A stretch of 12,826 nt of DNA from the NCBI GenBank assembly GCA_026770585.1, contig MU646334.1, forward strand, positions 867,249-880,074. Reading direction: 5' to 3'. Below the pieces are notes generated by a model. The model was not told where the DNA came from and made no database searches. It saw nothing but the letters and a program-made list of their open reading frames with translations. The translations under genes and the position numbers were made by a program. The stretch comes from Baffinella frigidus (taxonomy: Eukaryota; Cryptophyceae; Cryptomonadales; Baffinellaceae). Positions 1-6,675 of the stretch are shown one piece after another (the stretch's first letter is position 1; every line of letters starts with the position of its first letter).

Positions 1-21
1 GAGAGAGAGAGAGAGAGAGAG
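1..21. repeat. (GA)n microsatellite
   Basis: Nearly pure GA dinucleotide run at the window edge. Similar purine tracts recur at 6166-6200, 11451-11586, 12241-12405 and 12743-12826. Confidence 0.9.
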
Positions 22-40
22 GAATGAGTGTCTCTTACCG

Positions 41-870
41 CCAGGGTCCGAGAGGTAAGTGACGCTCGAGACGATGGGGGTCCGCACTCCGAGGGAATCC
101 CTGCGCATAAAAACAGAGCGGTGAATCACATGCAGGCCACACAGGGTTCAGGGTTTGCTTTAGTGTGCAAACCTTCTGCCCACAATATAATAATTGAAAT
201 AGGGAAGAGGCATATTTGCCGAAACCCAAAACCCTCAACCATGTGACGCTCGAGACGATGGGCGTCCGCACTCCGAGGGAATCCCTGCACAAACACCGGA
301 GCGGCGAATCACATCCAGGCCACACAGGGTTCAGGATTCAGGGTTTAGGGTTCAGGGTTCAGAGTTGAGAGTTTAGGGATTCGGCAAAGCGGTGAATCAC
401 ATGGGTGCAGCACCCAGCAGAGAGTCCCAGGGTTTGCTCTAGTGTGCAAACCTTCTGCCCACAATATAATAATTGAAATAGGGAAGAGGCATATTTGCCG
501 AAACCCAAAACCCAAAACTCTGTGACGCTCGACACGAGGGGGGTCCGCACTCCCGAGGGGATCCCTGCGCATGAACACGGAGCGGAGAATCACATTCAGG
601 CTCGTCTGTTTCGCGGAACAACAAAGTTTTACATCGATCGATGATTGGCGCACACTGCACAGCGGACTTCGAAGGGATCTTGAATAACCCCTAAGCGATA
701 TGACATAGGACCCTACAGTAGGCAATCCGTAGGGACGAGGGGAGTCCGCACTCCCGAGGGGGTCCCTGCGCAAACAACGGAGCGGCGAACCACATTCAGG
801 CTCGTCTGTTTCGCGGTACAACATTTTTGTCACATCAATCGATGATTGGCGCATATGTCAAACATGTTTT
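41..870. repeat. Composite repeat cluster of three interleaved units (A, B, C)
   Basis: Unit A (starts TGACGCTCGAGACGATGG, then a GTCCGCACTCC block and an end near GAATCACAT) appears at about 58-143, 241-322, 522-605 and, diverged, 735-805. Unit B (GGGTTTGCTYTAGTGTGCAA through CATATTTGCCGAAACCC) appears at 151-233 and 430-512, almost identical. Unit C (CAGGCTCGTCTGTTTCGCGG through GATGATTGGCGCA) appears at 597-652 and 797-853. Open frames across this block are the same repeat peptide in different frames, so I do not call genes. A telomere-like stretch (GGGTTTAGGGTTCAGGG) lies at about 325-375. Confidence 0.85.
665..737 (-). mobile_element. K element, partial copy K2
   Basis: This stretch reads GACTTCGAAGGGATCTTGAA and on to CCGTAGGGAC. 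It matches the reverse complement of the 3' half of element K1 (about 1226-1302). It stops abruptly where repeat unit A resumes, so it is a truncated copy. With K1 it forms a long-range inverted pair. Its core holds CCTACAGTAGG, also found in the H elements near 10.6 kb. Confidence 0.7.
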
Positions 871-1152
871 TTATCATTCTATCCTTGACTTTTTTTGTAC
901 GACAGGAAGATTTAAACCGCCACGTCCTGGTAAAACCTGTGTCCGTTTCACGCGAGGCTCCCACAACTTCAACCGATCGGATGTCGGCCATGTACCAAGC
1001 CCGCCTGGATTAGTTGCCGTCTCGGACAAACGCTAGACGCAGATGTGTAACATCCCTCTTCCCGAACATCCTGAGTTGTGCAACATCCATCACATCCATG
1101 CCAAACCGACGATTAAACCGCGCAGGGATTGCACCAGGAGCAGCTCGGGTCG
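871..1152. other. No gene recognised; one short dispersed repeat
   Basis: No exon with convincing splice sites or codon bias was seen. Positions 991-1036 (starting GTACCAAGCCCGCCTGGATT) resemble 4336-4380, a diverged dispersed copy. Confidence 0.4.
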
Positions 1153-1302
1153 CCACACAGAGGGCTACGAAGGGATTTTCGGGTACTCAGTGCCCGAGTT
1201 TCCGTTACCGTATCCGTAGAAACCCCCCTATGCTCCTACGGGTTGCCTATCGTAGGGTCCTAGATCTTATCGCTTAGGGGTTATTTAAAATCCCTTCGAA
1301 GT
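1153..1302 (+). mobile_element. K element, fullest copy (K1), MITE-like
   Basis: This is a roughly 150 bp non-coding element. Subterminal inverted repeats are seen: CTACGAAGGGATTTT near the left end, and ACTTCGAAGGGATTTT when the right end is read on the other strand. Internal hairpins include 1179-1197 and a CCGTAG...CTACGG pair. It is flanked by the 12 bp direct repeat CAGCTCGGGTCG (1141-1152 and 1303-1314), which could be a target duplication or a pre-existing repeat. A second near-complete copy is at 11800-11941 and a partial one at 665-737. No transposase is encoded, so it would be non-autonomous. Confidence 0.65.
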
Positions 1303-1390
1303 CAGCTCGGGTCGTTCAACACTCGCGGAACAACACAAACAAACCATCATGTTCAAAATAGCACCACCAAACCAGTCGCTGGAAACCCTA

Positions 1391-1432
1391 TGCCGTTCCG
1401 CGTAACTGACGAGCCTGGATGTGATTCACCGG
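1391..1432 (-). repeat. Inverted copy of the unit A/C junction
   Basis: Read on the minus strand, this gives GAATCACATCCAGGCTCGTC and then a CGCGGAAC block. It matches the A-to-C junctions at about 590-620 and 790-820, so the cluster at the window start has an inverted relative here. Confidence 0.6.
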
Positions 1433-1447
1433 TGGAGAAAAATCGCA

Positions 1448-1516
1448 ACGCAAAACTAAAAAGGTCACACCGCTAAAAAAAGCCAAACCTCTCTGTTTTT
1501 TTTTTAAGTTTTGCGT
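1448..1516. repeat. Short inverted repeat with AT-rich loop
   Basis: ACGCAAAACT at 1448-1457 pairs with AGTTTTGCGT at 1507-1516. The loop contains A-runs and T-runs. Function unknown. The remaining sequence from 1517 to 1564 shows no recognisable feature. Confidence 0.5.
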
Positions 1517-1564
1517 GTAGATGATTTGCAAACACGTTTGTGTTTAGATGGTTTAGACAGGAAT

Positions 1565-2003
1565 GCTCACCCAGGGGGCGCGGGGATCGAGTCGAAGTGG
1601 AGCAGTTGACTAATTAGATATTTTCCTGGTACTAACTGCCCCAGTCTCGTCCCCGTCCCGGTACAAACCCTGGGAATTAAGCCAACTGCTCTGGAAAGCT
1701 CACACAGGAGGCTGCGAACAAGCCTATCCCAGTCCCGAGGCGGGCCTATCCTACTCCCGCGGCGGGCCTATCCTGCTCCTGAGGCGGGCTCACCCAGGTG
1801 GCGCGGGGATCGAGTCGAAGTGCATCAGTTGACTAATTAGAGCTTTTCCTGGTACTAACTGCCCCAGTCTCGTGCCCGTCCTGGTACAAACCCTGGGAAT
1901 TAAGCCAACTGCTCTGGAAAGCCAATCCTTATTCCAGAGGCGGGCCTATCCTGGTTCCGAGGCGGGCTCACCCAGGGGGCGCGGGGATCGAGTCGAAGTG
2001 GAG
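1565..2003. repeat. Higher-order tandem array (135 bp unit plus 22 bp units)
   Basis: A unit of about 135 bp starting GCTCACCCAGGKGGCGCGGG occurs at 1565-1699 and 1788-1922, and its first part again from 1966. Between copies sit 22 bp repeats of the form CCTATCC...GGCGGG: three at 1723-1788 and two at 1923-1966. Inside each large unit, CAGTTGACTAATT pairs with the later AATTAAGCCAACTG, so each copy can fold. No coding signature. Confidence 0.85.
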
Positions 2004-2216
2004 CTCGTGGCCGGCAGGGTGCGGCTTCCACTGCTCCAGGTTTCGAGTTGAGGGTTGAGGACAGGGGGGTGGGAGAGATTGATTGGATTCTACTGAACCG
2101 GGGTAAAGCTGGAATTGATTGAATTCTACTGAACCGTGGGAAAGCTGGATTATTTCATGCCTAGCTCTGTCTCACTCTATGGAGCTCGTGGCCGGCAGGG
2201 TGTGGCTTCCACTGCT
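1999..2216. repeat. 37 bp direct repeat pair enclosing a 36 bp tandem duplication
   Basis: The block beginning TGGAGCTCGTGGCCGGCAGG occurs at 1999-2035 and 2180-2216 with one mismatch. Between them, a 36 bp unit starting ATTGATTGRATTCTACTGAA is duplicated at 2078-2113 and 2114-2149. Confidence 0.85.
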
Positions 2217-2426
2217 TAGGGTTTAGGGGTTAGGGATTAGGGATTAGGGTTTAGGGTTCAGGGTTTAGGGGTTGGGGTCTGGGGTTTGTGGTTTAGGGTT
2301 TCGGGTTTAGGGTGTAGTGTTCAGTGTTTAGGGTTTAGGGTTTAGGGTTTGGGATTTAGGGTTTCGGGTTTCGGGTTTCGGGTTTCGGGTTTCGGGTTTA
2401 GGGTGTAGAGCTTCGGGTTTAGGACC
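2217..2426. repeat. Degenerate telomere-like array (TTTAGGG and TTTCGGG)
   Basis: Many TTTAGGG units are mixed with GATTAGG, TTCAGGG and a run of TTTCGGG. TTTAGGG is the plant and green-algal telomere repeat. Because the units are degenerate and flanked on both sides by other sequence, this is interstitial and not a chromosome end. Confidence 0.8.
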
Positions 2427-2952
2427 GGGTGAGGAAAGAGATTCATTGACTTCTAGCAAAACCGCGCAGAGCTAGGAGGCTGGGTGAACAATGGTGTTTG
2501 AGGGGAAGGGCACCTGGATCTGGATGGTGGGTGCTGGGTGTTGGGTCTTAGGTGCTGAGTGTTGGGGTGTTGGGTGTTGGGTGTTGGGTGTTGGGTGGTG
2601 GGTGTTGGAAATAGTGTTGGAGGGCAAGGGCACCTGAACCCACCACTCGGCAGTGCACGCGGCGCGTGAGGCGGGGTAGTGCTCTGCCGCGTGCCTCCTA
2701 TCCGACGCTTCCAGAGTCAGTGGTTCTCGACCAGAGTCAGTCGCGACTCCGCGACTCTGTCACGGTTTCATCAGCCCCCCCGTCGTTTTCAGGGCAGTTA
2801 GCGTACGGTGTTGCACTACTGTCCAAACCCCTCCGTGAGGTGGGGTAGTGGAGAGTCAGTCGTTGTCTTGCAGATACAGAGTCGCGGTTTCATGAACAAA
2901 CGTGTCGCACACAGTATTGTACGACAGCGCGACTCTTCGAGAGACACGGTCT
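2427..2952. repeat. TGGGTGT minisatellite and diverged duplicated blocks, no gene seen
   Basis: 2517-2610 is built of TGGGTGT-type units. After it, two blocks recur downstream: 2680-2722 (GCGTGCCTCC...GAGTCAG) resembles 3126-3160, and 2787-2810 (AGTTAGCGTACGGTGT) resembles 3083-3106. CAGAGTC and GACTCTG arms around 2732-2760 can form a small hairpin. No supported coding sequence. Confidence 0.65.
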
Positions 2953-3070
2953 TTCCCGAAACCCGAATCCCGAAGCCCAAAACCCGAAGCAGGAGTCCGT
3001 GTGGTGGGAGGAGCGCAACTAAATCCGAATCCCGAATCCCGAATACCGAATACAGAAAACCGAAATCGGA
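2953..3070 (+). repeat. Inverted relative of the 3.6-4.3 kb exon-edge array
   Basis: This stretch is CCCGAA/CCGAATC simple sequence around 2989-3019, which reads GCAGGAGTCCGTGTGGTGGG and then AGGAGCGCAAC. It is the opposite-strand counterpart of the conserved block repeated five times at 3591-4190. It therefore forms a large inverted repeat with that array. Confidence 0.75.
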
Positions 3071-3193
3071 AAGCGCGTCGCTTTCCGGGTAGTTAGCGTA
3101 CGGTGTCCCATACCGTAGGAGGGGTAGCGCGTGCCTCCCAGTGACGCTTCTAGAGTCAGGGTTTAAAAGTGGGAGGCCGTAGAAATAGATTTG

Positions 3194-5041
3194 TCAAGGT
3201 AATTCGTGCTGGAACAACATACACAACAAGGGTCTGGTTAAAACGCACGCCCGAATTTCGTCGATGGAAATGGGGGTGAGGCATGACCGGATTTGGTTGA
3301 TGGTTTTGGGGGTGAGGGATGACCGAATTTGCTCGAAGATTTTGGGGGTGAGGGATGACCGGATCTGGTCGATGGCCGCGCTGAGCAGGTGGTGTTTCTC
3401 CCCGTCTTGCGTTTCCCCGGGGCGCGCACGAGTCCCCAATGGCTCAAGCGGTTCAGACAATGGCGCAGGTGATCCGACGGAGTCCGAAAGTGGCCCCAAC
3501 ACCGAAAGTGGCTCCAACAATCCCAAAGAGTCGTCGAGTGGCTCCAAGGGGTGCAGGTAGCTGGTGTATCCCGTCGCTTGGTCGAGGTAGTTGTGCTCCT
3601 CCCACCACACGGAGTCCTGCTTCGGGTTTCGGGATTCGGGTTTAGGTTTTCGGGAATCGGTTTCGGTTTTCGGTTTTCGGGATTCGGGATTCGGTTTTCG
3701 GGATTCGGGATTCGGTTTCCGGGATTCGGGTTTCGGGATTCGGTTTTCGGTTTTAGGGTATGCTTTGGTGTGCTCCTCCCACCACACGGATTGAACATTT
3801 GCTTCGGGTTTCGGGTTTCGGGTTTCGGGTTTCGGGATTCGGGTTTCGGGATTCGGGATTCGGGTTTCGGATTGAGTTGTGCTCCTCCCACCTCACAGAT
3901 CCCTACATCGGGTTTCGGGGTTGGGGTTTCGAGATTCGGGATTCGGTTTTCGGGTTTGGGATTCGGGATTCGGGATTTGGTTTTCGGGATTCGGGGTTCG
4001 GTTTTCGTGTTTAGTTGTGCTCCTCCCACTACACGGATTCCTGCCGGGTTCCGGGTTTCGGGTTTCGGGTGTCGGGTTTCGGGTTTCGGGTTTTCGGGTT
4101 TCGAGTTGCGGGTTGCGGGATTCGGTTTTCGGGATTCGGGCTTCGGTGTTAGGATTTAGTTGTGCTCCTCCCAACGGGCGGAGTCCTGTTTGGTTTCGGG
4201 TTTCGGATTTCGGGTTTAGGGTTTGAGATTTCAGTTTTCGGTGTTTGGTCTTCGGGTTTCGGTTTTTGGGTTTCGGGTTCAAAGTTTTGGGTTCCAGGTT
4301 CCAGATTTCGGGTTCCGGGCTCCTTATTGTTCTAGTACCAAGCCTGCCGGGATTAGTCAGCGTCCCGGAACACACCCTGTCCGGTTCAGTCAACCGGGGT
4401 AGGGGAGACTCGCGACTTCTAGCCACTCGGGTTCGCCGACTATTCTCAAGTTGACGTTCTGGGTCCGCGGTATACATCCGTCAACTTTCGAGGGGGAAAG
4501 AACCCAGGGTCACCAAATTGGTGAGCCCAAATAGACCGAGAGAGAGGTTCGCGACCAGTGCAAAAACCTCCTGCAGCCAGCGGAACAGCCTCAGTCTATT
4601 CGGGCTCACCAATTTGGTGAGCCCGGACTCCTTTCCGCTGCAAAGTTGACGGATCTGTACCTCACATCCAGCAAGTCAACTTTAGAAAAGTCGCTCAACT
4701 CGAGTGAGGGAGAGGCTCACAACCTGTGAGAAAACCTCCTGCAACCGGCGGAACACCCGCGCGCCCAGCGCCTCGTCGATCACCGCCACGTCAGGCTCAT
4801 AACCCTCCGCCCCTCCGATCAACTTTGCCCCGCCGATCAACTTTTCCCCGCCGGTCAACTTAAGCTCCCCTCCCCCAGCGCGGCTCGCAAGACCCTCGGT
4901 AAGCCCCGTCAACTTTTGATCGCTCGGCGGAAAGTTGACACCCGCGCGGTGGGTCAGGATCGCCTGCGAGAGCTTCCGCTCGAACCTGCTTGTTTGGGGT
5001 TCGGTTTCAGGACTCATAACCTGCTTGGGTTTAGGGCTCAC
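3194..5041 (-). CDS. Two-exon hypothetical gene model with a repeat-filled intron
   Basis: Exon 1 (5041-4724) begins at an ATG and gives 106 codons. It has a GELKLTGGEKLIGGAKLIGG repeat and ends DEALGARVFRRLQEVFSQ. Exon 2 (3616-3194) follows GCAG, starts DSVWWEEHNYLDQATGYTSY and runs 140 codons to a stop. Both junctions are phase 0 (CAG|GTTGTG donor, AAGCAG acceptor), and the joined reading is smooth across the splice. Third codon positions are strongly GC. Exon 2 has a Leu/Pro/Ser-rich stretch, then three 12-residue repeats around IRSSLTPK. I do not recognise the family. The 1107 bp intron holds the TTCGGG array, four extra copies of the exon 2 start and one diverged copy of the exon 1 end. 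Without splicing, exon 1 would run on 13 codons to a stop at 4682. The true start may lie further upstream. Confidence 0.45.
3272..3379 (-). repeat. 36 bp tandem repeat within exon 2
   Basis: Three 36 bp units begin GGGGGTGAGG at 3272, 3308 and 3344, with a partial unit before them. The period is a multiple of three, and on the minus strand it encodes a 12-residue repeat with the core QIRSSLTP. This keeps the frame open. Confidence 0.85.
3617..4312. repeat. TTCGGG-type array punctuated by copies of an exon start
   Basis: Degenerate TTTCGGG/GATTCGGG units are interrupted by a conserved block of about 28 bp, TTGTGCTCCTCCCACCACAC plus GGATTCCTG. The block occurs at 3769-3792, 3877-3906, 4015-4044 and 4161-4190, and the presumed functional copy is at 3591-3619. 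Read on the minus strand each block is a 3' splice site (GCAG or similar) followed by codons for VWWEEHN. Spacing is irregular (about 108-178 bp). The array lies inside the intron of the gene model at 3194-5041. Confidence 0.85.
4336..4380. repeat. Diverged copy of the 991-1036 block
   Basis: GTACCAAGCCTGCCGGGATT and the following CCCGGAACACACCCTG align with 991-1036. The stretch from 4381 to 4469 shows nothing further that I recognise. Confidence 0.5.
4470..4660. repeat. Inverted-repeat element carrying a copy of an exon end
   Basis: The left arm (about 4470-4535) and right arm (about 4593-4660) are reverse complements over roughly 65 bp. Each contains ATCCGTCAACTTT and the perfect palindrome GCTCACCAATTTGGTGAGC or its near-perfect match. 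The spacer (4536-4592) is not random: it aligns with the end of exon 1 at 4708-4757 and translates on the minus strand as LFRWLQEVFALVANLSL beside exon 1's VFRRLQEVFSQ. Most differences at the protein level are conservative. It sits in the intron of that same gene. Confidence 0.75.
4817..4870 (-). repeat. 18 bp tandem repeat within exon 1
   Basis: Three units of GATCAACTTTGCCCCGCC type occur at 4817, 4835 and 4853. On the minus strand they encode six-residue repeats (KLIGGA). The period is a multiple of three. The motif GTCAACTT within the unit also recurs outside the exon, from 4448 to 5575. Confidence 0.8.
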
Positions 5042-5229
5042 AACCTGGTTATAAGCCCTTTGGGTTTAGGGCTCATAACCTGACGAGAGCTTCAGGGCTA
5101 GGGCTTGATGGGCTGGATGGGGTAGGGCTCAGGGCATATGACTTGGGCTTGGAGCTTGGGGCTTGGGCCAACGACTTCGGGCTTGGGCGGATATGGGTTC
5201 AGGATCTATGGGCGTTTCGTGGGTTGCAG
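5042..5229. other. Degenerate GGGTTTAGGGCT / GGGCTTGGG-rich sequence
   Basis: Loose repeats of TTTAGGGCTCAYAACCTG and then GGGCTTGG. It lies just upstream of the minus-strand ATG at 5041, so it may be 5' leader or another intron. No promoter element is identifiable. Confidence 0.4.
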
Positions 5230-5379
5230 CCACCAACCCTCACGGCTTGAGCAAATCGACGATTTTCGATTCGGGATTTCAAGGGGGTTGAAGTCGGAAT
5301 CCGACTTCAACGGCTCCAATTCCCCTTGAAATCGGGAAATCGAAAATCGTCGATTTGCCCAAGCCGTGAGGGTTGGTGG
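5230..5379. mobile_element. Fold-back element F1
   Basis: This is a 150 bp palindromic structure. The left end CCACCAACCCTCACGGCTTG matches the right end read in reverse. The arms continue through AAATCGACGATTTTCGAT, with one stretch of extra bases in the right arm, and the centre is TTGAAGTCGGAATCCGACTT plus CAA. It shares end sequence with F3 and F4 and the GTCGGAATCCGAC centre with F4. No coding capacity, so a MITE-like non-autonomous element is likely. Confidence 0.7.
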
Positions 5380-5494
5380 AGATTGAGCGCTGAATCGCGG
5401 GTCCGGCATAGGCCAGTCCACCCGTCGGTCAGAGGGACCCTACCTGCCTGTAACTACGCAGGCTGTGCCACTTTAGACGTGATGGTTGTCGATC

Positions 5495-5550
5495 AAAAGT
5501 CAACTCAACGGCAGAATCCTTCAAATCGAAGGATTCCGCCAAAAGTTGAC
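5495..5550. repeat. Hairpin with AAGTTGAC-type arms
   Basis: AGAATCCTTC and GAAGGATTCC pair around AAATC (about 5513-5538). Outer sequences AAAAGTCAAC (5495-5504) and AAAAGTTGAC (5541-5550) flank it. It is close in style to the inverted repeat at 4470-4660. The stretches 5380-5494 and 5551-5673 hold nothing else I recognise. Confidence 0.6.
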
Positions 5551-5673
5551 GTTGCCATCAGGGGGAATTGACTTTTGCGATTGCCTCCCCTCAGGTCTAG
5601 CGTAGTCTAAATCCACTGTTTAAAGTTGGCAATCGTGGTGGGATCCCGCTCGGTGGGGGGGGGTGCAAAAGGG

Positions 5674-5819
5674 CCACCAGCTATCCCAAGTGGCTCAAAT
5701 AGTGCCCTGGAAGGTCTTCGATTTTACCTTGGATCGGGGTCGGATTCGACCCCGCCTCGATCCAAGGTAGATCGAAAATACCCCAGAGCACTATTTGAGC
5801 CACCACCGAGGGCTAGTGG
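5674..5819. mobile_element. Fold-back element F2
   Basis: Ends CCACCAGCTA and GGGCTAGTGG are inverted relatives of the F1, F3 and F4 ends. Long arms (GTGGCTCAAATAGTGCYCTG, then ATTTTACCTTGGATC with an unpaired stretch) meet at the centre GGGGTCGGATTCGACCCC. Non-coding. Confidence 0.65.
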
Positions 5820-5927
5820 GTGTTCTCCCGCGCATAGCCTATGAGATCGGGGTATGGGCAAACGATGCAACCGCTTGACGTGCGAGGGCTGCACCAGCAA
5901 TCAGAGGAGAACCAAATCGGGGTGGAG

Positions 5928-5990
5928 TGGAGTAAATTGTATCACCACAGATAAACTCTCAGGGTTTGTCCCTGGTGAAATTTACTACAC
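5928..5990. repeat. Imperfect 60 nt hairpin
   Basis: AGTAAATT...TCACCA...TAAAC on the left pairs with GTTT...TGGTGA...ATTTACT on the right. It overlaps the stop codon region of the minus-strand three-exon gene, so it could shape the 3' end of that transcript; this is inference only. Confidence 0.45.
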
Positions 5991-6162
5991 GTGGCATATC
6001 CCAATTTGGTTCCCTTCTGGTGGCTGGCTGGTGGTTGTGGTTTTTTTTTGGCTGGTGGTTGTGGGGGTTTTGTGGCTGGTGGTTGTGGGGGTTTCGCTGG
6101 GGCGGGACCCGCGTCGCTGGAGCAAGGCGTGTGCTTCAGCCTCCTTCTGAGCGTCTCCGCTC

Positions 6163-6203
<41 letters not shown>

Positions 6204-6675
6204 CTTTATTGCACTGGCGGGAGCGCCACGTCAGTCGTTCGTGGAAGGCGACGTGGGGAGGCAGAAGCAGGACGCATAGGATTCCCGGGAAATAATTCGT
6301 GAGCAGGAGAGCCAATGCGCCAAACCTGCAGCAAGAGGAGCGCCAGCCGAGAGAAGGCCATCCCCACAAGCTCCTCCTCGTCTTCGCGCTCCTCCTCCAG
6401 CGGACTCCACTCACCACGCCGCTCCAACGCCGAAGCTGCTTCGGCAGCGATGAGCAGCAGCACCTCGACCTGCAGCATTATCACCAACGACTCTCAGCAG
6501 GCAGAAAGGTAGGGCGGAAATGTCTGAAAGTTCTCGATTGGTTGGGATCCGCAGTGTCTGCTGGAATCACCGCGTCCAAGTCGGCGCGGGCCCCCGCAGC
6601 GTTCCACGCCGCCTGTGCAGCATCAAGCTGTTCGGCGAGGTCCAGCAGCGAGGCGCGCCATTCCCGCGGCCCCAT
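5985..6675 (-). CDS. Three-exon gene model, TPR-like helical hairpin protein
   Basis: Exon 1 (6675-6571) begins ATG and encodes 35 residues including SLLDLAEQLDAAQAAWNAAG. Exon 2 (6469-6326) encodes 48 residues, from VEVLLLIAAEAASALERRGE through an acidic PLEEEREDEEE to AFSRLALLLLQ. Exon 3 (6161-5985) starts SGDAQKEAEAHALLQRRG and ends in a Thr-rich tail at TAG, for 141 residues in all. All junctions are phase 0: GCG|GTGATT, CTGCAG, CAG|GTTTGG, and a (CT)n tract followed by TGCAG. Splicing exon 2 to exon 3 recreates a helix-turn-helix (FSRLALLLLQ-SGD-AQKEAEAHALL) like a tetratricopeptide repeat. Third positions are GC-rich. A stop in frame lies just upstream of the ATG. Family and partners are not recognised; a helical scaffold role is a guess. 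The tail comes from a 24 bp minisatellite, and a different 3' exon is possible. Confidence 0.5.
6026..6097 (-). repeat. 24 bp minisatellite in the last exon
   Basis: Three 24 bp units starting GGCTGGTGGTTGTGG occur at 6026, 6050 and 6074. On the minus strand this is CCACAACCACCAGCC, giving an eight-residue repeat: TPTTTSHK-like in the chosen frame, or KPPQPPAT-like in the next. The period is a multiple of three. Confidence 0.85.
6162..6200 (-). repeat. (GA)n tract acting as polypyrimidine tract of a 3' splice site
   Basis: On the minus strand this is (CT)n directly followed by TGCAG and then exon 3 of the gene at 5985-6675. A possible branch sequence CTGAC lies about 25 bases upstream of the tract. 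A similar arrangement is seen at 12236-12405. Confidence 0.55.

Noticed and set aside
35-854. Minus-strand frames with recurring CDSPLR-type peptides
   Set aside because: The similarity reflects DNA repeat units A and C read in more than one frame. There are no start, splice or codon-bias signals.
1141-1314. Taking CAGCTCGGGTCG on both sides of K1 as a certain target-site duplication
   Set aside because: It is perfect, but 12 bp is unusual and K3 lacks a comparable flank. It could be an older repeat.
1565-1699. A tRNA or tRNA-derived element in the 135 bp unit
   Set aside because: I could not find a proper A box, B box or cloverleaf. Only a terminal stem is visible.
2217-2426. A chromosome end (true telomere)
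   Set aside because: Units are degenerate and complex sequence continues on both sides.
3591-4190. A repeat-spacer layout resembling a CRISPR array
   Set aside because: The repeats diverge, spacing is irregular, the between-sequence is simple TTCGGG repeat and not unique spacers, and the repeated block is a coding exon edge in a eukaryotic setting.
3551-4229. Overlapping open frames rich in GFGFRDSGF or KPESRNPK in the TTCGGG array
   Set aside because: They occur in several frames on both strands and consist of simple-repeat translation. The spliced model explains the coding part better.
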